Source: Bimuria novae-zelandiae CBS 107.79
Lineage: Eukaryota > Ascomycota > Dothideomycetes > Pleosporales > Didymosphaeriaceae
DNA: 64,000 bases
Reading direction: 5' to 3'
Assembly: GCA_010015655.1 (NCBI GenBank)
Contig: ML976657.1
Location: 918,264-982,263 of the forward strand
The notes below the pieces were generated by a model. It had not been told where the DNA came from. It was given only the letters and a program-made list of their open reading frames with translations, and made no database searches. A program made the translations under genes and the position numbers. Numbering within the stretch: the first letter of the stretch is position 1; each line of letters opens with the position of its first letter. Positions 1 to 11,147 of the stretch are shown piece by piece.

Positions 1-196
1 ATTGCGTCGACGGAGCCTGCAGACGACTTGCTCTGGGAGTAGCGTTTGACCCACGCTGCGATGCTTGCGATGCCTCGGAGTGCAGCTGAGCATCTGGCCC
101 TTCAGGCGCCGGGCTGGAGGGGATCTGCGAGTTTCGAGTGCTCCTCTGCGGGGTAGCAGAGGCGCGTTGCGAGCGACGCTGCGCGGGAGACGACAT
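1..196 (-). CDS. mcm4: DNA replication licensing factor MCM4, N-terminal fragment
   Basis: An ATG at 196 on the minus strand opens a frame that runs off the left edge, giving 65 codons without a stop. The peptide is rich in Ser, Pro, Gln and Arg with many S/T-P sites and begins MSSPAQRRSQRAS. This is the usual disordered, CDK/DDK-regulated N-terminus of fungal MCM4 (Cdc54), a subunit of the MCM2-7 replicative helicase. The ATPase domain lies outside the window, so the call rests on the N-terminal style and on an MCB-like promoter motif upstream. It is transcribed divergently from the TBCA gene. Another Ser/Pro-rich nuclear protein remains possible. Confidence 0.6.
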   Translation of the reverse strand, partial: MSSPAQRRSQRASATPQRSTRNSQIPSSPAPEGPDAQLHSEASQASQRGSNATPRASRLQAPSTQ

Positions 197-282
197 TGAA
201 ACGACGAGAAGGTGTCAATGGAGAGAGCTGGAGCTGGCTTTCCGGGTAGGAAGCTGAGGGGTGGGGTGGTTGAAAGGGGACG

Positions 283-305
283 ACGCGTAGAGTGCTTTTC
301 GCGCG
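283..305. promoter_or_regulatory. MCB and E2F/MBF-like sites in the MCM4-TBCA divergent promoter
   Basis: The 336-bp gap between the two divergent starts (196 and 533) contains ACGCGT at 283-288 (MluI cell-cycle box) and TTTTCGCGCG at 296-305 (E2F/SCB-like). MBF-type factors use such boxes to drive replication genes in G1/S, which fits MCM4 starting about 90-110 bp away. The motifs are seen directly; their function is inferred. Confidence 0.45.
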
Positions 306-532
306 TTCGCGTCGGCGCTAATGGACGCGCTTGCACACCAATTTGGCGCCCGTGAAAGGCATAGCGCATCGACAGGGTATCGATAAGTGTTCGCGGGGTG
401 ATGATTCGTTTTGACGGACCATAACCGGACCGTAAATAAAAAGTGCAAGGCAGCAACAAAACATAAATACAATTGCAATCCGAGACCCAGACACGTCAAA
501 CACCTCTCTTCAATTGACCACACGTTTTCAGT

Positions 533-970
533 ATGCCTCCTCCTTCGAAGCTCGCCGTTGCCACCTCTTCGCTCGTCCGCCTGGTCAAGGAAGAGGCGAG
601 CTACTACAAGGAAATGGAGCAGCAGCAGACCCGCATCAAGAAGCTCGAAGCTGGCAGTGAGGATGAGAATGCTGAATATATGCTCAGGCAGGAGGTAGCG
701 AACACTAATTTCAATCTTCCATAGCATCAGTCTAATCGTCATCTAGAAACAAGGTCTCGAGGAGACTAAGAACGTCCTTCCAACTGTGCGAACCAAGATC
801 TCGAACGCTCTTGAGAAGCTCGAGGAACAGCTCGTAAGTGGCACTTGCACATGTAGGGAGTAATGGCTGATCGTGTTTAGGAGAGCAATCAGGAGGCTCC
901 CACGGAGGAAGTCACCAAGGCGAAGGAGGCGATCGAGAAGGCAAAGGCAGCTCTTCGTGAGTCCGCGTGA
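533..970 (+). CDS. rbl2: Tubulin-specific chaperone A (tubulin folding cofactor A)
   Basis: Three exons (533-694, 747-833, 881-970) encode 112 aa. The introns of 52 and 47 nt have GT..AG ends and keep the frame at phase 0. The protein is one charged helical bundle: an N-terminal helix with LVRLVKEEASYYKEME, a middle QGLEETKNVLPTV segment typical of TBCA, and a final K/E-rich helix. Family members are 105-120 aa. TBCA binds beta-tubulin after its release from the CCT chaperonin and delivers it to the cofactor D/E/C pathway in the cytosol. It is divergent to MCM4 and converges with the THO7 gene, whose stop lies 160 bp downstream. Confidence 0.9.
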
Positions 971-1130
971 GAAACTCTCACGCCTGGTAGCGGGAGCGAA
1001 TTGCGGAGGTTATACCCAAGCTGAAGTGTTTATACATAATCCCATGACGACCTGACCCAGACACCGCGCTATGCAAACCAAAGGGTATCTATGAGAAATC
1101 GACCCGTGTCGGTAATGCAGATACTGCCAT

Positions 1131-2206
1131 TCATGATTCATCCATCTCACGTCCCGAAGCCTCTCCGTGTTCCGAGCCCGAGTGCTCGCCCTCCTCCACG
1201 TCTTCGCCCTCCTCGATCTCGGAATCTGCAGCGGCATTGCCGACTGCTTCAGCCATATCCGTATCTTCGCCAGCACCGGAAGGTGCAGGCGATGCGCCTG
1301 CCGAGAGAGCCGATAGCCGATCCTGTGGTGGGACCTTGAGGCTGTTTGACGAGTCTGCAGTCTGGCTAACATGTACTGGCGTGAGGCCGCCATCTGGTCT
1401 GGGTGTTGCTGCATGGCTAACATCTCCCCTTGTGCTAGCCTCTTTGTCGTCTCCCTCGTCATCGCGCATGCCCTCCTTGCGTTCAGCCTCCTCCTTTTCG
1501 TCCTTGATCATCTGCATCAGTTTCATCGCCTCTGCTTCGATACTGTTGAACTGGGTGCGGCGCTCGCGCCACGTTGTCTTCGCACTCTCTACTTCTTGCT
1601 CCAACTCGGCAATCTCCTGGTCCAGTTTGTCATGCGCAATGGCTTGCTCGTCTCGCGGCTTCAACATCTTGTTGTTGGTGATCTTCTCCGTTAACTCGTC
1701 ATAGGTCTTTCGGATGGCCAGCGTCTCTTTTGCTTGCTGCAGATCCGCGTGCAGCTTCTGAATGTTTTGCCGCACATGGTTCTGTTTTTCCATGATTTTG
1801 ACCTTGTCTTTCGCGTAGCGCTCCCTTTCCTCGTGATTGACGCCCGTCGTGAGCTCGAAGCGCAGCGTTGCAAAATCCAGTAATTCCAGCTCGGTCATGA
1901 GCGCTTTTTTCCATGAATAGATTCTGCCGGCATCTTTTATATTGTCGGCGGCAGAGGCATCCGGTGGTGGTGTAGCCAGTTGACGCGGTCGTGCTTCCTC
2001 AAGGATGAAGTCATCGGGCCTGTCTTTGTGCTTCTGAGTGATCAGACGATGAGCGACACGGGCATATGGGCGTGATTCGACGTTGATGAGGCGCGAGACA
2101 TTGTGGAGAGCGTCTGCGCCAGTTAGCAGAGGTAAGTTTGGTCTAGCCATTCAAGTACGCTACCTTCTTCTGATTGGGGCAGCAGCTCCCAGGAATTGGT
2201 CGCCAT
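1131..2206 (-). CDS. THO complex subunit 7 (Thoc7/Mft1 family)
   Basis: Two exons (2206-2164 and 2113-1131) joined across a 50-nt intron give 341 aa. An in-frame start inside the intron would give a shorter N-terminus, but the spliced start MATNSWELLPQSEED is preferred because it runs directly into the conserved ALHNVSRLINVE segment. Residues about 75-235 form the Thoc7 domain, largely coiled coil, with ELELLDFATLRFEL followed by long E/K/Q helices. The last 100 residues are acidic and disordered. THO couples transcription elongation to mRNP export and protects against R-loops in the nucleus. The 556-bp gap to elongin A on the other strand is a shared divergent promoter. Confidence 0.75.
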
Positions 2207-2762
2207 CTTGTAGAGAGCAAGAATTGGTGCGGAGAGGAAGTTTCGGTCGTGGATCCCGTTGTCGCTGTGAAAGTGAAGGCGTGAAGGTAGAGAGCTGCAA
2301 GTGCCAAGTAACCATTCTCCACCCTTGCAGTACCGTCCGTGCGGATCGCCCATCCATGGTACCTGCTTTCCGCTTCCAGATTACACGCCTTTCAACTTTC
2401 CCAACAGGTAAACGTCTTTTGTTATATAATACACTTTGGTTTTAGAGTATCGCAAACTTTCCCAGGACACTACGCAAGGGCCGAACTTCCGATAGGTGCC
2501 TGCGTCACTCCACTCACCGTCCCTACGCAGCGCACGCTCACTAGTCGGCCGGGGTTCCACTCCACGCTTCACCCACCGCATCGAGTCAACAAACGCACCG
2601 CTCGCATACAAAACCGCACCTCCTCGAACATCCGCACCACTCTCCCCATTTGATTTCAACGCTACAGACTGCACCGGCGACTGCCTGCCCGCCGACTGTC
2701 TGCCCGCCGACTCTACACCTTAGAAGCGAACCCGCCTGCCGCAGCCGCAGTGCCCATTCACC
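2207..2762. promoter_or_regulatory. Divergent promoter region between THO7 and elongin A
   Basis: This 556-bp interval separates two divergent start codons and contains no supported ORF. Near the elongin A start (about 2680-2715) a short GC-rich unit, CTGCCCGCCGACT-like, is repeated twice. No clear TATA box was found. Confidence 0.4.
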
Positions 2763-3635
2763 ATGCCTGTCCCGAGTCTCTTCACCCTGGCCAAGATGCG
2801 GCTGGTCCAGAACATCCACATGCTCGACGACATAGGAGACGTCCCATACGCTTTCCTCGCTCCCGTCCTACGCCAGATTCAAGTGCCCGACCAGCTAGCC
2901 CGGCTCGAGGCCAACTGTCCCCAAATCCAAGGCGAGACGGGCGAAATCTGGTTCCGCCTCATCAAACGCGACATACCCCGCTGGGACAGCAAACCACACC
3001 AGCCGCGAGATCCGAAGAGCTGGGGGAAGGTCTATAGAAAATTGAAGAAAGAGGCGGACAATGAGGCAGAAGCGCAAAAGGAGGCGCTGAGGCAGAAGAT
3101 GCAGGCGTTGCAGAAGGATAGGCATGGGCATCAGACGACCATCGTGGATACCAAGTTCAACCTGCCGGCTGCTGCACGACGACCAGCCTGGACATTTGGT
3201 GGCGGTCGTTCATCGGGATGGGGTGACCCAGCGGCACCGAAGAAGACGGGAAAAGTAGCCTTCGACAAACTCAAGAGGACCATGTACGAAGTGAAGCGAG
3301 CCCGCCCAAAGGCCTCCATGATGCCGGTGCACCTGCTGAACGAGAGAAAAGAGGCAACTGCGCAAGCACCGAGGCGCATGCTCGTTCCCAAGTCGGTCTC
3401 AGCGTCTACTGCCGGAAGAAGCTCCACCAGGAAACCCGTCATCCGGCAAGAGCCAATACCCAAACTGAGCGATGCTGCACCGGAGAGGGCCGAACGACCA
3501 CGCTTACCCGCTGGTCAGCAGTTCTCCGTCCCGAAGACCTCGCCTAGACCTCAGCCATCAGCAACCAGCCAGTCCCTCAAGAGGGCACGCTCAACGCCTA
3601 GTTTTATGATCGAACCGAAGCGGAGGAAGACTTGA
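2763..3635 (+). CDS. ela1: Elongin-A (RNA polymerase II elongation factor SIII subunit A)
   Basis: An intronless 290-codon frame. Residues 1-95 carry the elongin A domain: SLFTLAKMRLVQNIHMLDDI is the BC-box/elongin C-binding helix, followed by an F-box-like fold with EIWFRLIKRDIPRW and the SWGKVYRKL motif. Residues 95-120 are a charged helix and the rest is basic and disordered, with nuclear-localisation-like RR/KR clusters at the C-terminus. Elongin A stimulates Pol II elongation and, with elongin C and a cullin, helps ubiquitinate stalled Rpb1. The start is the first ATG with a good context (ACCATGC) after a pyrimidine-rich leader. Confidence 0.88.
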   Translation: MPVPSLFTLAKMRLVQNIHMLDDIGDVPYAFLAPVLRQIQVPDQLARLEANCPQIQGETGEIWFRLIKRDIPRWDSKPHQPRDPKSWGKVYRKLKKEADNEAEAQKEALRQKMQALQKDRHGHQTTIVDTKFNLPAAARRPAWTFGGGRSSGWGDPAAPKKTGKVAFDKLKRTMYEVKRARPKASMMPVHLLNERKEATAQAPRRMLVPKSVSASTAGRSSTRKPVIRQEPIPKLSDAAPERAERPRLPAGQQFSVPKTSPRPQPSATSQSLKRARSTPSFMIEPKRRKT

Positions 3636-4618
3636 AGCCACCACGATACCACGTTATGAGTTATGGAGGGGCATATATCGGCGCTATATTGTTATAGGAT
3701 TTGCATGGTATTCGGATCCCGTTCAGCTTATGTTCCTTGCGTATACACACAGCTGAGTTCCCTCACTGCGTCAACACGCCTGGAGGGAAATTCAGGCGTG
3801 GTTCTTATTACTGAATTCGGAGACCGGTTAGAATGCATTGGGCGGCTCTTTGGAATCATGCTTTACTTATGGGAGTACCTAAATACCATGATAGATGGCT
3901 TATTAATTCAGATCTTCACGTTGATACTAAGTTTCACATACATGTGCTGCTGTATACTTATCATGTTACGGCGCTGGGTTTGCTGTGCTGGAGTACCCAG
4001 TCGAAATGCGGAGCACAACGCTACAGCAAAGTTATGTCGAGCAAGTCAATCGGTCCTACCGCGCGGAAAAGGCGTGCCGTACAGCATACAATACTTGCAC
4101 AACGTTGAAGATCCTACCTTCATCGTGTGTGCACGCCCAGATCGGCAGGGGTACCAACCTCGTGTCCATGCCTCAGGAACGTCTCAGCATTCCTCCCCAA
4201 ACCACATGACGCACAACCGCGTCCCCACAATGCTCCTGGATGCCGTCTGGCCGGGCCATGCGTTCGACTAATCGGTGCCTTAGGGTCGCCGCTATGCCTT
4301 GGAGGACGGCCGCGAGACATGCTAAACGTTCCCGCTTGTGACGAATGTCCCAAGCCGTGTCCCAAGCCGTGTGCGATGCGAGCGTCGGGAGGAGCGTGTC
4401 CGCGCGTTGGCAGGGCGACACGTTGTGTGTGGAGCGCATGGCGGGGGTCATATATGCTGCTTCTGCCTGAATGTGAGGAAATGTACGACGTATTTTCGCC
4501 GCCACAGAAGACGATCTTTTCGTTTCGTTAGCGCTCTGGAAGCTTGCTGCCGGCTGGTCTGGATAAACCTTTTTAATTCTTTTGGTCAATCTGTTGAGAG
4601 TGCGGAAGAGGCAATAAT
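3636..4618. other. Gene-poor interval with one copy of a dispersed repeat
   Basis: A 980-bp stretch. Open frames occur (3663-4271, for example) but encode no recognisable domain and lack family-like composition. The interval holds one of two copies of a short dispersed repeat (see 3755-3815). Confidence 0.4.
3755..3815 (+). repeat. Dispersed repeat, copy 1
   Basis: About 60 bp resemble 17783-17840: CCCTCACTGC near the left end and CAGGCGTGGT near the right end are shared exactly, with scattered substitutions and a small gap between. Both copies lie in the same orientation in non-coding DNA 14 kb apart, so this is probably a decayed mobile-element fragment. Type unknown. Confidence 0.5.
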
Positions 4619-5493
4619 ATGGGGTCTAAGGTCCTTCTCGCTTTGGTGCGGGTGTTGGTTGTGGTAATAGCTTTGGGTGTTGTTGGACTGGGAGCTTTCG
4701 GTACGTTCGGATCTGATGCTGAAAAGACGGTATGGGGGTTAAACTGACGATGTGCATAGCCAAGATCCTCATCCACGACATCGAAGTCCGCGGCAACCTC
4801 ATCGTGAACCTCACCAACATGGACTCCCAAGGCGAAGACGCAGCATGGCGCGCCTTCATCCGCACAGCGGTAGGCAACCAACTCCGGATCTGGGTCGCCA
4901 TCGCCACCGGTTCGTTCAGCGCCCTCGCTACCCTCCTCGTGCTCTTCGGCTTCCATGTACAGCGCATGCGCCTCCCAACCGCGTTCCTCCTTCCACTCGA
5001 ACTGTTGTCTGCCCTAAGCATGGCAACAGCCTTCGCTGCGACGCTCTCGCTCGCCCTGAGCTACCCCAGTGCTCTATCCAACCCCAACTCTTCCGCCGAT
5101 CTTGCCTCCTTCGCTATGCTTCTGCCCTTGAGCCGCGCTTACGCTATCGCTTCCGGAACCGGCATGTTCCTGGGCTTGACGGCGACGATGTCTTTCCTCA
5201 TCCAGGCTATCCACCGCTTGCGGGACTCCAAGGCGTGCAGCTTTGAGCCGACGGGGAGCGCGTTGAGCATGAGCTATGGATATCAGGTGCCACCTGTCAA
5301 TGATTCGAGGGCAGGATCACCATCACAAGATGAGGAGAAGGGGTTGGCGGGGGCAGCAGCGGCGATGGGAACGGGGGACTCAGCGCAGAGCAAGGAAGAA
5401 AGTCCGGTGGATTGGCCACTGGCGGTTGCCCAGAAGATGAATGTGGCGAATATAAGACCACATCGGCCGTGGAGTGAGATGCCGAAGAAGTAG
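4619..5493 (+). CDS. Fungal four-transmembrane-helix protein, function unknown
   Basis: Two exons (4619-4700 and 4760-5493; 59-nt intron with GTACGT donor and CATAG acceptor, phase 1) encode 271 aa. The upstream exon is preferred over the in-frame ATG at 4732 because it supplies an N-terminal hydrophobic helix. Predicted helices lie near residues 5-27, 71-94, 100-128 and 155-179. Between helices 1 and 2 is a short loop with NLTNM. The C-terminal 90 residues are cytosol-like, disordered and end in KK. The topology resembles MARVEL-like tetraspan proteins, but no diagnostic motif is seen and no function is assigned. Confidence 0.7.
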
Positions 5494-8400
5494 TTGGCGA
5501 AGAGTGGGGTGAAAGGATAGCGGTGGCTGAGCATTACATGGAAGAGGCACGATGGTTTTTGTGACGGTTCAGTATGGAAGCTTGGGCCACCCGTGTAGCC
5601 CGTGCACGTGACTCACGTGATCCACAGTATATAGCTCCATAGAGTAGCTTCTCAATCAAAAACAACGATTGCCTCAACACTCTTTTTTCGACGTCACAGT
5701 TTTAGGAAGGAACAGCTGGATGATCACGAAATCAAGCACGGGGGAAGCGATGTAAAAGCGACAGAAGCGAGCAGAAGTCAATAGATAAATGAATAATGAT
5801 CAAACGAATTGGCGCACGCCATCATCAGACAAGTATAAAGCCTTAAGTCTGTCGCTAACATAACATATTACAAATACTACCCAAACAGTGCTCATTTCTC
5901 CTCTTCGCGCTCTTTCTTCGCTGTCCACTTTGCGTGGAACTAAAAACCAATCGAGGACTTTCATGTCTCTGGCTTCAAAACCCTCAGATAGAAAAATACA
6001 TGTCCTGCCTTCCAAAATTTGGTCAACAGCGCTTCCATGTGTTTAGAAGCTCTGTTGTTCGACTACTAAAAGGGTGCCAGCTACTGCAAATGCCTTTGGG
6101 CGAGACCGAGAGTCTCAAATGATCGAGGAGGGGAAACATGTGTTGCAGTCGAGACGTCCAAAACCCTCAACCGCCTTTGTCATGGGTTCTGCTACCTCGT
6201 CCATCAAAACATGCAGCCGAGGAGCATATGTCTCCCGCGGCACTCCCGCTCTCTTCCCAGGACTCTTCCTAATCCAAAACCCCGAGCGGTTCAGTCTATG
6301 GGCCGCTCTTTTCGAAAAATGACCACGAATATCTTATGTCTGCTGTGTTCCGCCGTCACCACAACTCACGTTTAGATCATGCACAAAAATTAGTTTTGCA
6401 GGCGACCATAGGACTGGAGAGACCGAAAACGAATTTGTGCGCGGGTATGCCTTTGCTCGGCTTTTGCTCTCAAAATATCGCGCACTCATCGCCATGCCTG
6501 CCTGGTCCCACTCAGGCATTATAGCATGAGCAAAGTTGCGGGGGTATAAAAGCTTCATACATGATCTTGATGACATCCACACCCGTCGGTTCATTCAACC
6601 TTATAAAAGCGTGGCTTGATATACATATGGAGTTTTCCCAGCGGTTTCTCGCAATCGTATTAGCAGGCATCGATGTTGTACGTGACGTTTGAGCGTGGAT
6701 AAAGCCTATAAACCGCTTGTGTGGAGTGGTATGTTTCACCACTTCTTCCACCTGCACTTCCTGAAAACGTGGTGAAAAACATGTTATGTGTGGGCTTCTC
6801 GCTGTCCAAAACAAGCGAAATGAAGGCCCATGTCGTGCTTCGGCACCTAAAAGAAAGCTCTCACTAACCATGTCCTTGTTTCTTGTGGACTGTGGTGTTA
6901 AAAAAAGACATCTCCACCGCATGTCTCCCGCTTGAGCCTCGCTCTGGATTTACCGTCTCAAGTAAGTTTTCTTCCTATTTATGGAATCCGGGGTCCTTCT
7001 TCTGCACAATTCAAATTTTTTCTACCACAGCTACATAATCAAAAATATGGCGATTATCGTCGATGCTTTCTCCTCAAAAGCCCACACATAGGTTCACAAG
7101 CCGTCTGTGCCTCTCATCCACACTCGTCCTTCCAAAACTGGATGCGTCTTCTACATGGAGGATGCCTCCCTTTCTAAAAATTCGAGACACATATCCGATG
7201 CTGCGTTTGTCTGCCAAAACGGAAAGACAATTCAGGCATGCGGTCTCTGGCAGTTGGTCCCTACCCGCATCCATTTTTCCAGTCCGTTGGACCTCAACCT
7301 CTTTGAGAAACAAGTTTGTAAGAGAAGAGCATCATGGAGAGCTCTTAGAGCGATCAAAAGACAATCAACCTGAATTTATGTTGTGGGTCGGACGTCTGCT
7401 TCTGATCGGCATTCATTAAGGCTATTGGTATTCTTAAATCTTTTTAAGTTCCTTACAATGTGTCCCGTTACATTGATTCAGCCACCACCACCTACCCACA
7501 TGACGCAAATATGCATCATTGGCTGGCTCTGGGATCGCGCTTGGGTAATTTCACAATTCTATGAAAAGAATACTACCGCTGTCGGCGATATCGCTCATTC
7601 GCTGTCACTACGTTCCTAGCCAGCGTCGTCAATTGTGTGAAAGTTCAAATTGTACCAAATGTGATCGCGGCACTAAAGTGGAAGCAAAAGTGCGAGTGAC
7701 AAAGAAAGAGCGAGAAATAAAATACCGGTGGAGCGTACCTGCCTTGACAAGTAGATTCGATAGCGCGGTCACGTGTGATAATGCGTTTGCCCTTTCTAAT
7801 GTAACCATAGATGAAAAGCGAAGGCTCTCATACTTTGTAGCAACGCTACATGACTACCTCGGTGGAAGAACTATCTATTGAAGAGCCTTACATCTCCTAG
7901 AGAAGTACTTCAAACAGCGACTTGGGTATAATACGTGCTGGGGTGACTCAAGGGCTAGCCCTACAGCAAATCGATACATGGATACGGCGTCCTACCACGA
8001 CTTGATATTGTTTGCACGGGCTGCTACTGTAGACGAAAAGCATTTCTAATAAGCACGAAGGTCGAGAACTTAGATGAAATCCTTCAAGTTCAATGCCAGC
8101 AACTTTGTAGTGCCAAGCTGGACGCCTGGTGGAGACACGCTCGCTCCTTCCTAAACACACTTTGACATCGTTCACCACTGACGCGGTGTTATGTATAGGT
8201 ACACCAGATGCAAGCTTCAGAGCTACGAAAACGCCACCAGAAGAAGCTACACCCATTCACTCTAGGGCCTCTGTCCATCGCTGGAACGGCCCGATATGAC
8301 ACACATCAACATAGCCGCCTAGCCGCCAGGATCCCGCACGTGGGATCCATCATCGTGGGATACGGTCGAACGTGGCCCAACACAGAAACTCTATCGACTT

Positions 8401-9066
8401 CGCCAAACAGGGCGTCCAATTGCGATAAAGAAGTGATCAAAATGTTGATTATGTGTAGTGCCACGTCAGCTAAGTCTATCTACCGTCGTCTTGTCTAGGG
8501 TATCTTTAGTCTATGAGGTATCAAATCGTTGTGCGAGCCATAACCCTTGAAGCCCAGTGTAACACATGCTGAAAAGTACGAAGACGACAACGCGTAACGC
8601 GCTTGCCGCGAAAACAGAACAAACACATTGAACTCCGCAACTCCGGCTGCAAGGCGAGAACAGAAGGGGTTGGAAAAGCAAGTCCCAATCCCCATGGGAG
8701 GAAGAAGAAAAACCAACACCGAACGCTTAGCTGAGCGAGGTGCCATGCCGGCCCAGCGTAGTCGAGGCTGGCTGCAGTTGGACAAGCGAGGCGAGCGTTG
8801 TGCGTTGTTGTGGCGTGCGCATGGACCCACGCGTGATTTGCTCCGCTTAACCCTGGAGCTGCACTGCAATGTGCGACCCAGGACGTGGGCAGCTGCGTTG
8901 AGAGTCATGATTCGTGAAAAGGGCGCCTTATGGACGCCGTATGCAAGTATGCAATATATGTCGAACAAGTGCGGGAGCTCGTGCCCCTAATGCGTGAAAC
9001 AGTTGCAGAGAAATGCATGCAAGGAGTGCGTCGCGATTCGCGCGGATCGGGGGAGCGACTCCTCGA
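5494..9066. other. 3.6 kb interval without a supported gene
   Basis: No frame here shows a recognisable protein; the longest are about 150 codons and look random. Two local features stand out: a pair of CACGTG boxes at 5605-5620 and a stretch from about 5940 to 7380 unusually rich in CAAAA runs on the plus strand. The near-palindrome at 8329-8348 (GGATCC arms around CACGTG) is another short site. The interval could hold an unrecognised non-coding RNA or decayed repeat. Confidence 0.4.
5605..5620. promoter_or_regulatory. Paired CACGTG E-boxes
   Basis: CACGTGACTCACGTGA places two CACGTG hexamers 9 bp apart, followed within 10 bp by TATATAG. CACGTG is bound by bHLH factors (Cbf1, Pho4 or SREBP-like). 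No gene was found immediately downstream, so the target is unclear; it lies 110 bp beyond the stop of the tetraspan gene. Confidence 0.35.
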
Positions 9067-11147
9067 TCAGACCGCACCGTACTCGCGCCCGCCCGGAAGA
9101 TAGTCGCTGAGGATGTCGTGGGGATCATCCTGTGGTAATTCATCGATCAAGTCTGTTGTGCGGGGTCCCGTGTACCTCCTGCAAGCCAAAGTTAGCGCAT
9201 GTTTCCCACAGTTGCTGATAGGCACCTATGGACGAGATCACTTACTTGCGTGCACCTGCGTACCACCAGATTATGCTGAAGAAGCCAATGAAGCCTGCTA
9301 CGCAGATTGCGTAGTTCATGTTGGTAGGTGTGACCGGCCTCGTCGCGGGGAAGAACAGAATCACACTGATGAAGCACACCCACGTCACGGCAATCGCGTT
9401 GACTGGTTTACTCCATCGTCCCATAGTGTATGGTCCTGGGTGGAATTGGACCTTGCCTTCGTACCATCTGTGCGCGACGATGACGGCGATGTAGCTGATG
9501 TCGAGCGCTGGGGCGGTAATGTTGAAGATGCTCAGAATTGTGAGGGTGCTGCCGATGCCAATCATGTTGAGGCAGCTGCAAAAGGTTACGACGAGCCAGA
9601 CAGAATTGATAGGCGTATCGGTGACGTTGTTGACTTTCGCCCAGAAACTGTCTCACATCAGCGTTGCGCTTACCGATCAGAACATGGGTGCAACTCACTC
9701 CGAAAAGGGGAACGCAGCATCACGAGCAAAAGCCCAGGCCATTCTCGAGTTGGCCAGCATTGCAGAACAACCGGTGAAGAACTGCACGAGGATGACGAAG
9801 AACCACATGACCGTTCCGCCAGTCCTGCCACCAGCGTTCAGGAAGATTTGTGCAACGGGTAGTCCGGTTGGTGAAGCCATGATTCCTTCGTAGTCTGTCA
9901 TGCAGAAACAAAAGGTAACCGTTAGCATCCAGCCGACCACTCCAGAGACGAGGATGGCAGCCCTGATGGCGACTGGGCCTCGAATCGCGGCATCGTGCGT
10001 TTCTTCCGACATGCTGTGGAACCCCCGTTAGCGTGGCTGATATGCATATTTGCCGAAAAACTCACTGAGTGGTTCCGTCGTAATCTGTCATCGTCCATGC
10101 AACCGAAAGGAACCTGCTGATGTTAGACGTGCATCTCGATACAGTGGCAGATAAACGAACCCGAGTAGGAAGGAGAAGCCCTTGCTGCCCCAGCCAGATC
10201 CGTCAGTGAACTCTGTGAAGACCCATTTCGCGCTTTGTTTTTCGGGAGTAAGGACCAGAAGAGCAATGCAGATAGCAATCGATGCGATAACTAGAGTGGT
10301 GTTAGCACAGTACCCCATAGATTGCAGGGGGTTTCTTACTGTTGATAGGAGCAAACCACAGAATGACTTTGTGAAGCCACAGAGTTGGGAAGGAACAGAT
10401 AGTACCAAAGAAACACAAAACGAGTATTGCAAGCAGCACCGTTTGCACTGCGGTCGGGTGAAATCGAGGCACGCCGTTAATGTCGTCTGTAGAGTGCATG
10501 ACAGCGGTTGCGAGAATCATCTGTGAAATCGTGTACGCAAGACTCGCCACACCGCCAGCTTGACCTAGAAAATTACACCATCCAACGATCCACGCCCATG
10601 GAGCTACACGGTCCTTGGGTACTACGTGTTTTGTAACATAGTACATCCCACCGGCGGTTGGATATGCCGAAACCAATTCAGCGACTGTTTGGATTAGCCT
10701 GAAGTTTGGTCGTGTGAGCAAAAAGGCGCACCTGAACTGGCGATACAATACGCCATGATGCTGCCAATCATCCACGCCCACACTGCGGTAGCTGGCCCTC
10801 CAGTGCCGATTGGGCTGCCAAAAGTTGCAGGGACCGAACCTAACACACCAAGAATCGAGATGGCGTAGGAAACGGTTGACCATCTCGAGAAATGTCTTTG
10901 GAGGACCTTTGATGGTCAATGCCTGCGTTGAAATTCATCTGTGACGACGTACTGGTGTGTAACCGATGCGCGTGAGTAGGCGATCGTCGTCGTTAACGAT
11001 GGTTGCCATATTGTGCGTGCTAAGAGCGTGCTGAGAGGCCTCTGCTCCTTTGGACGATTTTGAAGCAATGGACGGCGCCTTTTGTGCGGTCTTGCCATCT
11101 GAGGATGGCTTGCCAGAGATAGAGTCTGTCTTTGAATCTGAGCCCAT
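9067..11147 (-). CDS. APC-superfamily amino-acid/GABA permease
   Basis: Eight exons (11147-10953, 10906-10732, 10684-10340, 10290-10161, 10113-10066, 10013-9699, 9647-9246, 9178-9067) give 573 aa; all introns are 46-67 nt with GT..AG ends and matching phases. An N-terminal tail of about 60 residues precedes RIGYTPVLQRHFSRWSTVSY and then about twelve hydrophobic helices. Typical family signatures are SVAELVSAYPTAGGMYY, WTMTDYDGTTHMSEE and NSRMAWAFARD. The C-terminus ends RTTDLIDELPQDDP. This layout matches the fungal amino-acid/choline transporter family (Uga4, Hnm1 type), proton-driven uptake at the plasma membrane or vacuole. GABA, choline or another amino compound cannot be separated from sequence alone. 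Confidence 0.88.

Noticed and set aside
3663..4271. 202-codon plus-strand frame
   Set aside because: It overlaps the dispersed repeat, lacks family resemblance and has no promoter-like context.
9113..9862. 249-codon plus-strand frame
   Set aside because: Antisense shadow of the permease exons.
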